Source of the DNA: CAYSCW01 sp964449165
GTDB taxonomy: Bacteria; Acidobacteriota; Aminicenantia; Aminicenantales; Aminicenantaceae
Reading direction: 5' to 3'
NCBI GenBank assembly: GCA_964449165.1
Contig: CAYVAT010000025.1
Span: 1 to 48,640 of the forward strand
Length of the DNA stretch: 48,640 bases
A program made the position numbers and the translations under genes. Below are positions 35,971 through 44,543 of this stretch, piece after piece. The first letter of the stretch is position 1. The number at the start of each line of letters is the position of its first letter. The notes under the pieces were generated by a model. The model had not been told where the DNA came from, searched no databases, and saw only the letters and a list, made by a program, of their open reading frames with translations.

Positions 35971-36771
35971 TTAAAATTTCAGTACAACCGATAAAATGCT
36001 TTTGAATGTTATCTTGTCAGAGGCATCCGTCAGCCCGAATCCTATCCCTGTGTTCCAGCGGAGCCTCCGTCCGATAAAAAAATCCAGAGTGGGAAAAATA
36101 TAGTGGCTCTGATCGTCCGATGATTTAAAATCAGCAAACTCGCCCATCTTCCCGTAGAATTCTATTCCCGGCTGAATCATAAGACTTTTGCTGAAGTAAA
36201 CACCTTGTCCATTATTGAAATAATAAATGCCGAGAGCATAATTGAACTCCACGCCTTCATCAGATTCTGGCCCGCTGGTTTTTTTCTCGAATATGGGGTT
36301 AAAATCTATGGTGAATGCTCCCACATCCTTCTCCAGAATCAATCGCATTTCAAGCTCTTCGGAATCTTCATAATCCCTCTTGTTGATGACGTATTCGAGA
36401 TATATAGCGATATCCACAGGTCTGCTCCCCTTTTCAAAAAAGGCGTAATGAGCCATTATTGCCTTAGCCCTTACATACTTAAGGACTCCTCCTTTTGGAT
36501 CTTCAAAATCAGCATAGGCTGCGATCCCAAACTTGTTGGAAAGACCGTATTCCAGCTCAAGGGAATGGGCAAGGAGGCCTTCTCTGGACAAATCCTGTCC
36601 AAAAAAGGCATAGGCCTCATCGCTGGAAGGGATGTAGGTATTCCACAGAGAAAACTCTATCTCTCCTGCTTCGGGAGGCTGATAGCCGTAGACTTTGTAG
36701 AATTGGGCATGGAGTGTTGAAAAGGAAAGAAACAATGCAGCAGTTATAGTTATAATTTTTTTTAAACTCAT
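35971..36771 (-). CDS. Outer-membrane beta-barrel-like protein
   Basis: A 266-residue exported protein with a clear signal peptide ending LHAQ (about residue 22). The rest consists of alternating hydrophobic and polar beta strands (for example AIYLEYVINKRDYED, FNYALGIYYFNN, RWNTGIGFGLTD) and ends in Phe (SVVLKF), the classic outer-membrane insertion signal. I do not recognise a named family. It is the upstream partner of the five-heme cytochrome, so it may anchor or channel for it; that is inference. Confidence 0.72.
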   Translation of the reverse strand: MSLKKIITITAALFLSFSTLHAQFYKVYGYQPPEAGEIEFSLWNTYIPSSDEAYAFFGQDLSREGLLAHSLELEYGLSNKFGIAAYADFEDPKGGVLKYVRAKAIMAHYAFFEKGSRPVDIAIYLEYVINKRDYEDSEELEMRLILEKDVGAFTIDFNPIFEKKTSGPESDEGVEFNYALGIYYFNNGQGVYFSKSLMIQPGIEFYGKMGEFADFKSSDDQSHYIFPTLDFFIGRRLRWNTGIGFGLTDASDKITFKSILSVVLKF

Positions 36772-37030
36772 GGGTTCTTCTCTTATTAAATAAAACAGAT
36801 AAGCAACACACCTGGATTATTCGCTGAAACGAAGGACATGCATCGACCTTTTGAGGTCAATAACAGGTCCCTTGATTTCTGCGAATTATGCAGGCTGACC
36901 ATCAAATATAAAAAGATTTCGCTCGAGTGTCAATAAAAATATTCTTTCCCGATCGGATTTCATCTATTTAAACTGGACGATGAAGAGAGTGCCAAATACA
37001 GATTTATCTGTCAGCGTTGTACCAGAAAGA

Positions 37031-38437
37031 TTAGACGACTTCGGGCTGCTGCTCGAATTCCAGCACAACGACTGAGACCACCGGGTCCGGGGCCTTTTCG
37101 GGCAAAGAGATGAAAGCTGAGCCTTCCTGGTAGTTTACATCCAGAGTGGCGTGGGGATTAGCCAGCAGGTAGGCTCTCTTAGCTCTGCTAATCAAGCCTG
37201 GCAAAGAAATCTTCCCATCCTCTGGCCAGTCAAAAACATGCAGGAACAATTTTTTACCTTTAGTGGTGCTTCTTCCCCATTCAAGCATCCCAAAAAGGCT
37301 AGTCGTGGTGCCATAGATACTCTCTCCATTCACTCTCATCCATTCACCTATGGCTCTCAACCGCTCCACGCTCGGCTGAGGAAACAAGCCCTCAGCCGTG
37401 GGACCGACATTCAGCAGAAAATTTCCTCCCTTGCTGGCTATATCCACCAGTTTGCGGATCAGATCTTCTGTGGATTTCCAGTTGTTGTCGTGTTTGTTGT
37501 AGCCCCAGTGGTCGTTCATAGTCATGCAGGTTTCCCAATCATACCCAAGTCCTGTGCCTGGAATTTCCTGCTCGGGCGTACCGAAGTCCCCTACCGCGGT
37601 TTCTGGATCATAGGTTCCAGCCATGCCCGCACGACCTTTGCCTACGCGGTTGTTGATGATGATGTTAGGCTGGAGGGAGCGTACATATTTATAAAGGTCA
37701 AAGCCCCTCTCCTTAGTCCAGGTTTCCTCCCATTCCCCGTCAAACCACATCACCCCGATTTCCCCGTAATTAGTCAGGAGTTCCCTGACCTGGCCTTTTA
37801 AATATTTCACATATTGGTCATAGTCTGCCCCTGCGGAAGATCGTTTTTCCCAATTGCGGCGCGGCAGGTAATCAGGGTGATGCCAATCCATGATCGAGTG
37901 GTACCAACAGATTTTGATCCCCTGCCTGTGACATTCCTCCGAAAGTTCCTTCAGAATATCCCGTTTAAAGGGCGTGGCATCCACCACATCGTAATCGGTA
38001 AGCTGCGAGTCAAAAAGGCAGAATCCATCATGGTGCTTGCTGGTGATAACGATATACTTCATCCCTGCCTTTTTGGCGATTTCGACCCACTCCTTTGCAT
38101 CAAACTTTATTGGGTTGAATTGTGCAGCGAACTTTTCGTATTTCTCCACCGGAATCTGGGCCGTCTCGAGGATCCACTCGGCATGATCTGTCTCTTTCTT
38201 CCATTCTCCAGCCGGGACAGCATAGAGACCCCAATGGATAAACATTCCAAAGCGGGCATCTCGCCACCAAGCCATACGACTATCCCGTTGTTCCGTCGTC
38301 TCTTTTGTGGCTTTCTCTTTTTCGATTTCTGTATTAGCAAACTGTTCTTTATTGGCTGTAGAGAATCCCATCCCCGTAACCAGCAAGAGAACAATACCAG
38401 AAGTAATAAATCCCTTTATCAATGTTTTCTCTTTCAT
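37031..38437 (-). CDS. Exported GH29 alpha-L-fucosidase
   Basis: A 468-residue exported enzyme. After a signal peptide (hydrophobic residues 12-22), the GH29 barrel begins WWRDARFGMFIHWGLYAVP and keeps TSKHHDGFCLFDS and the nucleophile Asp233 in VMWFDGEWEE. The acid/base residue varies in GH29 and is not assigned. The smaller beta domain follows from about residue 370. It releases terminal alpha-L-fucose from glycans in the periplasm or outside. A perfect -35 TTGACA promoter lies upstream (38539-38567). GGGAGG precedes the ATG. Confidence 0.94.
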   Translation of the reverse strand: MKEKTLIKGFITSGIVLLLVTGMGFSTANKEQFANTEIEKEKATKETTEQRDSRMAWWRDARFGMFIHWGLYAVPAGEWKKETDHAEWILETAQIPVEKYEKFAAQFNPIKFDAKEWVEIAKKAGMKYIVITSKHHDGFCLFDSQLTDYDVVDATPFKRDILKELSEECHRQGIKICWYHSIMDWHHPDYLPRRNWEKRSSAGADYDQYVKYLKGQVRELLTNYGEIGVMWFDGEWEETWTKERGFDLYKYVRSLQPNIIINNRVGKGRAGMAGTYDPETAVGDFGTPEQEIPGTGLGYDWETCMTMNDHWGYNKHDNNWKSTEDLIRKLVDIASKGGNFLLNVGPTAEGLFPQPSVERLRAIGEWMRVNGESIYGTTTSLFGMLEWGRSTTKGKKLFLHVFDWPEDGKISLPGLISRAKRAYLLANPHATLDVNYQEGSAFISLPEKAPDPVVSVVVLEFEQQPEVV

Positions 38438-38831
38438 CTTAACCTCCCATTAATTTGATGCATAGGCAACTTTATTCCTCTTTTTGACTAGTACTACCGG
38501 CTGGAAACACAATGCAGACCATGTATCCTGACAAACAGTTTTTATCACCCGAGAAAACTTATGTCAAACCCGTGTAACTCCTTATTTCCGTGATAGGAGT
38601 GAGGGACCAGCATCCTGATTTCCCCAGCCCTCACCCTTTTCAATTCAGTATATTATATTTAATCTCATCACGGTCTTAAGGATGCTTCCATCATCTTTCC
38701 CTTTGTGATATAAATCAGAGAGCCAGAGTTGGAGGACAATACGAATCCATTAAAGGGTAAGAATTTTCTTTTAAATTAGGGAAGCAGAATTTGATCCCTT
38801 ACATTTATCGAATAAAAAAAGGAGGGATTTT
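38438..38831. other. Divergent intergenic region between GH29 and an exported protein
   Basis: No coding sequence seen. It holds the fucosidase promoter (38539-38567) and a 7-bp inverted repeat GTGAGGG (38599-38605) / CCCTCAC (38628-38634) followed by CCTTTT. No clear plus-strand promoter for the gene at 38832, which has a strong AAAGGAGGG ribosome site. Confidence 0.5.
38539..38567 (-). promoter_or_regulatory. Promoter of the GH29 fucosidase gene
   Basis: On the minus strand, a perfect TTGACA (complement of 38562-38567) and TAAAAA (complement of 38539-38544) lie 17 bases apart. The predicted leader is about 95 bases. Confidence 0.5.
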
Positions 38832-39617
38832 ATGAAAAGAAAAATTCCAATCGTTTTAACTGTCGGCTTCATGGTAAGTCTCTGTACTCTTGCCATCTTG
38901 GCTCAGACCGAGGAACAAAAAAGTAAGCTCTATTTTGTCGAAGAAGCGGCAGTCAAGCCGTCTATGCTCAGCGAGCATGAAGCAGCCATAAAAGAAATGG
39001 TAGGCTTCTCTTCGGAGCACAAATACCCATATCCATGGTATGCATACAATACCGATGACTTTCACTATTATTATGTCTTTGCAGTGGAGAATCTATCAGA
39101 GATAGAAAACGTATTTAAAGCTTGGGGCGAAGTTATGAAAAAATTGCCCAATGAACAGTTGCAAGCCTTGATGAAGAACTATCAGAGCACATATGAATAT
39201 GCCAAATATTTTATGTTCCGTCACAGGCTGGATCTGTCCTATACTCCAGAAAGTCCCAGACTAAAACCTGGGGAAGCAAATTTCACATACTGGGGTTTTT
39301 GTTATCTTCTGCCTGGCAAAGAGAAAGAATTTGAAAAAATCTGCAGGGAATTTGCAGTCCTGGATAAAAGTAATAACAGGCCTGATGGATGGAATACATA
39401 TGTTGGTGATATCGGGATGGATATGCCCCTCTATTTTTGGACAATGCACATGAAGAATGCTGCTGACTTCTGGAACCAAGATGAAATCAACACTAAAAAA
39501 GTAGGAGAAGAAAAAGTCATGGAATTATGGAAGAGAACACTAGCCATGTGCAGGAAATATGAGTATAAAACAGGCTGGTTCCGTCCTGACCTTTCTTACC
39601 TACCCAAAGACAAGTAA
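38832..39617 (+). CDS. Exported protein of unknown function with two similar halves
   Basis: A 261-residue protein I cannot assign. A signal peptide ends near LAILAQ (residue 25). The two halves look related: each has a segment about 20 residues after a beta strand with the pattern P...EFE / EHEA, then PYPWYAY or DGWNTYVGD, and then a strand YYYVFAVENLSEIEN or YFWTMHMKNAADFWN. This suggests a tandem ferredoxin-like (dimeric alpha/beta barrel) fold, as in many small monooxygenase-like proteins. Rich in Tyr and Trp. Strong AAAGGAGGG ribosome site. No operon partner. Confidence 0.7.
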   Translation: MKRKIPIVLTVGFMVSLCTLAILAQTEEQKSKLYFVEEAAVKPSMLSEHEAAIKEMVGFSSEHKYPYPWYAYNTDDFHYYYVFAVENLSEIENVFKAWGEVMKKLPNEQLQALMKNYQSTYEYAKYFMFRHRLDLSYTPESPRLKPGEANFTYWGFCYLLPGKEKEFEKICREFAVLDKSNNRPDGWNTYVGDIGMDMPLYFWTMHMKNAADFWNQDEINTKKVGEEKVMELWKRTLAMCRKYEYKTGWFRPDLSYLPKDK

Positions 39618-39685
39618 AGTATTTTAAGGTTTGCAAATGGAATGCGAGTAACTTTATGTACTCAGAACTGGCTGAAGATTTATAA

Positions 39686-40303
39686 TCAGCTTTTACTTTT
39701 CCCCAGAATATCGCTATATCGAAATCCCTTGTTTACTTTTTCCTGCTCTTTTTGGCTCCATTTCTCTAATCCGATTTCCCTGATTTGAAGGATATTGTCT
39801 TTTGCAGGAGGGTAACTGTCTACGATATATTTTACTTTTTCACAGGGGAAAGAAGAACATTCCGCACAGGTTTCATAATCTTTTTCTCGGCAGCAATCCC
39901 TTATCGGACATTGGGGAGGTCCCCCGCCTTTCTGGCAGGTTGGACATTGCCCAAAGAGGGTGATAAGGGTATTGAGAACTTTGTAAAAGGCATCATAGTC
40001 TTCAAGACCTGGCACCTGGTTAGAAAATGAGCTGAAATCAAGGGCGTCGAGTACTTTTTTCAAATCATTGCCTGATTGGGAAATCCTCTTTTGATAGATA
40101 TCGCATGCTCCACAATATAAGCCACAGTATGTAACCAGCTCAAGAGAGTTAACATCTGTTTCCGTCATTTTCGAGCTCTCATCATTGGGTAGAACTTTTG
40201 TTAGGAAAGGAATATTCAAAAGGCAGCAGGCCATTGTCGATTTGTGAATAAAATCACGACGCCCCATATTCACTGATTGTTCTTTCGTCTTTCTTTTGGC
40301 CAT
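39686..40303 (-). CDS. Cysteine-rich DUF3795 protein with Tat-like signal
   Basis: A 205-residue protein. The N-terminal GRRDFIHKSTMACCLLN looks like a twin-arginine signal. The mature part has the DUF3795 cysteine pattern: YCGLYCGACDIY, then GQCPTCQKG, QCPIRDCC, TCAECSSFPC. About twelve cysteines suggest a metal or Fe-S site. DUF3795 proteins are usually cytosolic and of unknown function, so the Tat-type start is unusual and would fit a folded, cofactor-loaded export. AGGAGG precedes the ATG. Confidence 0.82.
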   Translation of the reverse strand: MAKRKTKEQSVNMGRRDFIHKSTMACCLLNIPFLTKVLPNDESSKMTETDVNSLELVTYCGLYCGACDIYQKRISQSGNDLKKVLDALDFSSFSNQVPGLEDYDAFYKVLNTLITLFGQCPTCQKGGGPPQCPIRDCCREKDYETCAECSSFPCEKVKYIVDSYPPAKDNILQIREIGLEKWSQKEQEKVNKGFRYSDILGKSKS

Positions 40304-40456
40304 CTTTCCACCTCCTCTGACCTACCAATTCAGTCTTTTAATCTTAGGAAATCATATTATAATCAGGAGAAAAAGTCTACGAAGTCAATCCGCTAATCTA
40401 TCTTTCTTGCGGAGGAGAGAGATAATCAAAAGGGAAATTGCTGTTTTCCTTTAAAT

Positions 40457-41413
40457 TTATTGGAGGGAGCGAAAAGGATAAGTCTTTCCCAAGATAGAAA
40501 TATTTCCATCAGAATCAACGATAACCGCGCCATAATCCGGATATCTCTCTAAAATTTTCTCCGGTTGTTTGCATACGAAGAGAGCGGTGGAGAGGGCATC
40601 ACAGAGAACAGTTTCAGGACCGATGACTGTGACAGATCTTTTTCCTTTAGCAGGGTATCCTGTCCGGGGATCAAAAACGTGATGGTAGCGAACCCCGTTT
40701 ACCACAAAATATCTCTGATAATCTCCTGTTGTAGCTGCTCCAAGGTTTGAGATTGACAGAATTCCCAGGTAACCCTCTTTTCGGGGATGCTGAATCCCAA
40801 TATTCCAGTCCTGGTTATCAGGATTTTTTCCCCAGCAATAGAGGTCGCCACCGGCATTTATGAAACCTCTCGAGATTCCCATCTCAAGCAATGACTTTGA
40901 TGCAACGCCAATCCCATAACCCTTAGCAATACCACCCCAGTCGAGCTCCATATCAGGAGGAAGAATGAGGTTCCCATTTTCTTCTTTGACTTTCTCCATC
41001 CCGATGGAGCCTAAGATAGATTTTATTTCCTGCGGAGAAGGCAGGCGATGTGAGTTGCCCAAGAATCCCCAAATTCTGGATAGAGGAGCAACCGTAATAT
41101 CAAAACAACCTTCTGAATCATGATAAACATCCAGGGACCTATGGAAAAGATTTATGACGACAGGAGAAGAATAATCCTTTCTCCCGGGCGCAAAATGCTC
41201 TCCAATTTCAGAAAATGCCCGGTAAACCTCTTCGGAGGCATCTGCAAAAGTCGAAGCAGAACAGAAGATCCTTATCTCACAAAGGGTATCAAAAAAAAGA
41301 AGTGTTGTTGTCTGCCATTTCTCTCTTACACGACAGCCCGAGATGAAAGAGAGAAAGATCAGTAAATAGATATGAAGCTTTCTAACCAATGGCGGTATCG
41401 ACTGAATGAGCAC
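40457..41413 (-). CDS. apbE: FAD:protein FMN transferase (ApbE), predicted lipoprotein
   Basis: A 318-residue ApbE-family protein that attaches FMN to Ser/Thr of exported flavoproteins. A lipoprotein signal ends ISGC (Cys27). Family motifs present: DWGGIAKGYGIGVA, INAGGDLYCWG, HVFDPRTGYPA and the Mg-binding region CDALSTALFV. It begins with GTG at 41413, inside the upstream gene, which overlaps it by 32 bases. That tight link with a NusG-domain-II protein is a known arrangement in extracytoplasmic flavin electron-transfer clusters. No FMN-bind substrate with a clear [ST]GAT motif is visible in the window. Confidence 0.93.
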   Translation of the reverse strand: MLIQSIPPLVRKLHIYLLIFLSFISGCRVREKWQTTTLLFFDTLCEIRIFCSASTFADASEEVYRAFSEIGEHFAPGRKDYSSPVVINLFHRSLDVYHDSEGCFDITVAPLSRIWGFLGNSHRLPSPQEIKSILGSIGMEKVKEENGNLILPPDMELDWGGIAKGYGIGVASKSLLEMGISRGFINAGGDLYCWGKNPDNQDWNIGIQHPRKEGYLGILSISNLGAATTGDYQRYFVVNGVRYHHVFDPRTGYPAKGKRSVTVIGPETVLCDALSTALFVCKQPEKILERYPDYGAVIVDSDGNISILGKTYPFRSLQ

Positions 41414-42116
41414 CCTGTATTTCTAACATAAAATGATTTGGAGCGCAGATGATTCGTTCACCAGCTAAAGATACAGGAGAAGAATAGATGCATATTTTAT
41501 GCCGACAGGAAGAATCCAGAACCCAGGCTTTAGCGTCCTTCACCTTTATAGTGATTTTTCCTTCCTTTGTTCTGAAAGATTCAGTTATGTTTTCCTTCAG
41601 CGATATCTTCTCGATTTTATGCCCGTCTTTATAAATAGATACAAATTCTCCTGAGAAAAGACCGGATTGCCTTCTTCTGAATGATGCAGTGGTAAACCAG
41701 GAAGAAGGCTTGTGGTTTTGATTCATCTCTTTCCATAGAGAGTCGAGTTTCCAAGTTCTTATATCCCAGATTCTTCCGTCTCTTATCAAGGTAAAGGAGG
41801 GGAAAGCTTTACGGCGCAACTGGCTGAAAGAGAGAGTCAAATCAGCATGGGATGGTTCCTGGACATACCGCCACCTCCTGTAAGAAAGCACCCGCTTGAA
41901 TTCTTTCTCGTGAGGATGAGAATTGAGGAAAGTAAAGTTACCGCTGGATGGAAGAGAGAAGTTCTCGAGTTCATTTAAAATAAGAGGGGTGAACAATTGA
42001 GGATCATCTGAAATAATATACAGATCGATATCATTTCCTGCTGTTTTCGAGGCCAGCAGAAATGGGAAAAAAAGCGGAGTCCCAATTATTGTCTTGAAAA
42101 AATTGCGTCTATCCAT
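41382..42116 (-). CDS. Tat-exported protein with C-terminal NusG domain II
   Basis: A 244-residue protein. The start DRRNFFKTIIGTPLFFPFL is a good twin-arginine signal. The middle region (about 35-155) is not recognised. The last 85 residues match NusG domain II (KITIKVKDAKAWVLDSSCR, ICIYSSPVSL, RIICAPNHFMLEI), the small domain often seen beside ApbE and Rnf-type genes; two cysteines (SCRHKIC) and another in IICAPN are characteristic. The 3' end overlaps apbE by 32 bases. AAGGAAAG precedes the ATG. Role is probably linked to extracytoplasmic flavin electron transfer, inferred from context. Confidence 0.8.
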   Translation of the reverse strand: MDRRNFFKTIIGTPLFFPFLLASKTAGNDIDLYIISDDPQLFTPLILNELENFSLPSSGNFTFLNSHPHEKEFKRVLSYRRWRYVQEPSHADLTLSFSQLRRKAFPSFTLIRDGRIWDIRTWKLDSLWKEMNQNHKPSSWFTTASFRRRQSGLFSGEFVSIYKDGHKIEKISLKENITESFRTKEGKITIKVKDAKAWVLDSSCRHKICIYSSPVSLAGERIICAPNHFMLEIQGAHSVDTAIG

Positions 42117-42181
42117 AGCACTTTCCTTTTTTGATTATCGCTCTAAAGCCTTCGTTCAAGATTCTTATCTAATATTCAAAA

Positions 42182-42203
42182 AAAGTCAATGGGGTCAGAC
42201 TTT
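42182..42203. repeat. Small hairpin with AATGGGGTCA loop, REP-like
   Basis: AAAGTC (42182-42187) and GACTTT (42198-42203) pair around AATGGGGTCA. Similar TCAATGGGGTCAGAC elements are familiar to me as intergenic REP-type repeats in some bacteria. Only one copy is seen here, so the call is tentative. Confidence 0.3.
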
Positions 42204-42314
42204 CTATTAAAATCTTCATGTAGTAATGCGGAGTAAGGCTTGCAAAACTCGGTTTTTTATGTAGGATAATAAAATAAAAATTCGGCTTCAACCAGAATGA
42301 AAGGAAGGGGAATA

Positions 42315-42818
42315 ATGCAGAAAAAAACAAAAAGAGGAGTTCCAAATTACACAACAACTCAATTGACGGTTCTAGTCGTATTAAGAGTTATGATCGGCTG
42401 GCATTTCCTCTACGAGGGTATGGTAAAAGTGCTCAACCCCTACTGGTCATCTGATGGATATCTTTTGGAGAGCAAGGGAATATTTTCAGGGCTGGCCACA
42501 TCAATAGTGGCAAACCCGACGAGTTTAAAAATAGTTGACTTTTTAAATGAGTGGGGATTGATTGTCATCGGACTGGGTCTGATGGCAGGATTTTTAACAC
42601 GCACAGCAAGTATTGCAGGAATCTTTCTTCTTCTCTTTTACTATCTGTTCCATCCGCCGTTTATCGGATATACTTATCAAACTCCCGTTGAAGGCAGCTA
42701 TCTAATCATTAACAAGAATTTGATAGAGATGTGCGCCCTCTTTTTATTGACAGTATTCCCTACTGGAAAAATAATCGGGTTGGACAGGTTAATTTTCACC
42801 AAGAAGAAACCTGATTAA
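42315..42818 (+). CDS. DoxX-family membrane protein
   Basis: A 167-residue inner-membrane protein with four predicted helices (about 22-40, 67-92, 93-110, 125-150) and the family pattern RVMIGWHFLYEGMVKVLNP near the start and LMAGFLTRTASIAGIFLL. DoxX/DoxD proteins are linked to quinone reactions in thiosulfate:quinone oxidoreductase and to redox stress. ATG at 42315 lies behind AAGGAAGGGG; an ATG at 42297 has no ribosome site. It is the first gene of a five-gene unit with two Gfo/Idh/MocA oxidoreductases, an MFS carrier and a lyase-DUF1080 fusion, so it may pass electrons from the first oxidoreductase to quinone (inference). Confidence 0.82.
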   Translation: MQKKTKRGVPNYTTTQLTVLVVLRVMIGWHFLYEGMVKVLNPYWSSDGYLLESKGIFSGLATSIVANPTSLKIVDFLNEWGLIVIGLGLMAGFLTRTASIAGIFLLLFYYLFHPPFIGYTYQTPVEGSYLIINKNLIEMCALFLLTVFPTGKIIGLDRLIFTKKKPD

Positions 42819-42855
42819 ATCTTTTTATAAAAATGAAATTTTTGGAGGAAATAAA

Positions 42856-44466
42856 ATGAGCCAAGAAGCTGACAATAATACATCCGATCGAGCTAAATCA
42901 GAAACTCTCGAGAAAAAAAATATTAAACGGAGAGATATTCTGAAGGGATTGGCTTCTGTTCCGGTTTTTGGCGCGTTTTTCGGCCTCTTTCTAAGAAAGA
43001 AATGGCTAGATGACATAAAAAAGAAAGAGATCCTCGCCGAGCTTGGACTGGAGGGAAAAGCTCCAGCCGTTATCCCCAAAACCACCATGAAAAAACCCGG
43101 AGAGCTTATCAGGCTGGGAATAATCGGTTTTGGCGGCAGAGGTGAATACCTGGTGAAATCCTCCGGATTCGCTCATCCTGACTGGATCGAAAAAAAGAAA
43201 AAAGATGCCAAAGCAAACAGACTGGATAAGGGTCTGGAAGCATTTCTAAGCCAGGATGACCTGAATGTAGTCCTGACCGCTGTCTGCGATGTGTTTGATG
43301 TCAGAGCTGAGCGAGGCCTTGCAGCATCCAAAAATGACATTAGACCCGGAGGAGGTTCTGGAAGTTTCGCTGGAGCAAAACGCTACCATCACTACCAGGA
43401 TATTCTGGAGAGCGATGAGGTTGATGCTGTAATCATCGCAACTCCCGATCACTGGCATGCACAGATGACGATTGATGCGGTAAAGGCAGGAAAGCACGTC
43501 TACTGCGAAAAGTGTATGACCAGGACTATTGATGAAGCGTTTAGTGTCTTTGAGGCTGTTAAAAAAAGCAATGAAGTTTTCCAGTTAGGTCATCAAAGCC
43601 GACAGCAGGAAAGCCATATAAAAGCCAAGCAGGTAGTCGAAAAAAATATTCTCGGAAAAATTACCCTTATGGAGACGACCACAAACCGCAACTCTCCTGA
43701 GGGCGCCTGGGTGTACGATATTCACGAGGAAGGCAGTCCTGAAACAATAGATTGGGAGCAGTTTCAGGGGCCAGCGCCTCACAAAGTCCCTTTCAGTCTG
43801 GAACGGTTTTTTCGCTGGCGGTGCTGGTTTGATTATGGTACCGGGCTTTCCGGTGACCTATTGTCTCATGAATATGATGCGGCTAACATGATTCTGGAGC
43901 TTGGTATTCCCAAATCAGCTGTGGCTTCAGGCGGGATTTACTTCTTTCAAGACGGTCGCGATGTTCCCGATGTCCTCCAGGCTGTGTTTGAATATCCTGA
44001 TAAGGATTTAACGCTGCTGTACAGTGCAACGCTGGCAAGCGGAAAAGGGCGTGGTAGGAGAGTGGTTATGGGCCATGATGCTTCGATGGAGGTCGGCTCT
44101 AACCTGACGGTTACAGCCGAAGATGAATCCACGCGGTATAAAGACAAAATAAAAAACAGAATCATAAACACCTCGCTCCCTTTATTCACCTATCGTCCCG
44201 GAGCGAAGGGAATCGATACCGTAACTTCAGCCACAGAAAAGTATTTCGCAACCAGAGGGCTAATGTATACCTACAGAGGAGGAAGACCCGTTGATGTAGC
44301 TCATCTCCATATCAAAGAGTGGCTCGACTGCATCAGAAACGGAGGACAACCGAGCTGCAATATCGACCGTGGTTTTGAGGAAGCAATAACATGCCACATG
44401 GCCACACAATCCTATCTGGAAGGGCGCAAGGTGGAATGGGATTCCGTAAAAAAGAAAATCATCTAG
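42856..44466 (+). CDS. Gfo/Idh/MocA oxidoreductase with Tat-like N-terminus
   Basis: A 536-residue NAD(P)-dependent sugar oxidoreductase. A 50-residue leader contains a twin arginine and hydrophobic stretch (KRRDILKGLASVPVFGAFFG, 24-43), followed by basic residues, so export or membrane anchoring via Tat is likely. The Rossmann motif GIIGFGGRG starts near residue 88. The family EKP is EKC (Cys220) with the catalytic Lys219 kept. The ATPDHWHAQM and HEYDAANMI regions are typical. Family members of this type oxidise glycosides at C3 or related carbons with a bound cofactor, as periplasmic glucose-fructose oxidoreductase does. GGAGG precedes the ATG; the gap to doxX is 37 bases. Confidence 0.9.
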   Translation: MSQEADNNTSDRAKSETLEKKNIKRRDILKGLASVPVFGAFFGLFLRKKWLDDIKKKEILAELGLEGKAPAVIPKTTMKKPGELIRLGIIGFGGRGEYLVKSSGFAHPDWIEKKKKDAKANRLDKGLEAFLSQDDLNVVLTAVCDVFDVRAERGLAASKNDIRPGGGSGSFAGAKRYHHYQDILESDEVDAVIIATPDHWHAQMTIDAVKAGKHVYCEKCMTRTIDEAFSVFEAVKKSNEVFQLGHQSRQQESHIKAKQVVEKNILGKITLMETTTNRNSPEGAWVYDIHEEGSPETIDWEQFQGPAPHKVPFSLERFFRWRCWFDYGTGLSGDLLSHEYDAANMILELGIPKSAVASGGIYFFQDGRDVPDVLQAVFEYPDKDLTLLYSATLASGKGRGRRVVMGHDASMEVGSNLTVTAEDESTRYKDKIKNRIINTSLPLFTYRPGAKGIDTVTSATEKYFATRGLMYTYRGGRPVDVAHLHIKEWLDCIRNGGQPSCNIDRGFEEAITCHMATQSYLEGRKVEWDSVKKKII

Positions 44467-44543
44467 CCTCTTCCACCTATTCTGTATTTAAGATATAAGC
44501 ACTAAAAATTGGCCGATGAATCCTTAAAAAAGGAGAGGCAGAC

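Noticed and set aside
37151..38458. Two long plus-strand frames (216 and 214 codons)
   Set aside because: Both are antisense to the GH29 fucosidase gene, which has full family motifs.
39671..39694. GCTGA/TCAGC hairpin followed by TTTT after the gene at 38832
   Set aside because: Only a five-base stem with a 10-base loop, and it overlaps the stop codon of the convergent gene; could be chance.
42240..42270. TTGCAA with TAGGAT or GATAAT as promoter of the doxX unit
   Set aside because: Spacing of 16 or 19 with weak hexamers; the unit must have a promoter in 42117-42314, but I cannot place it with confidence.
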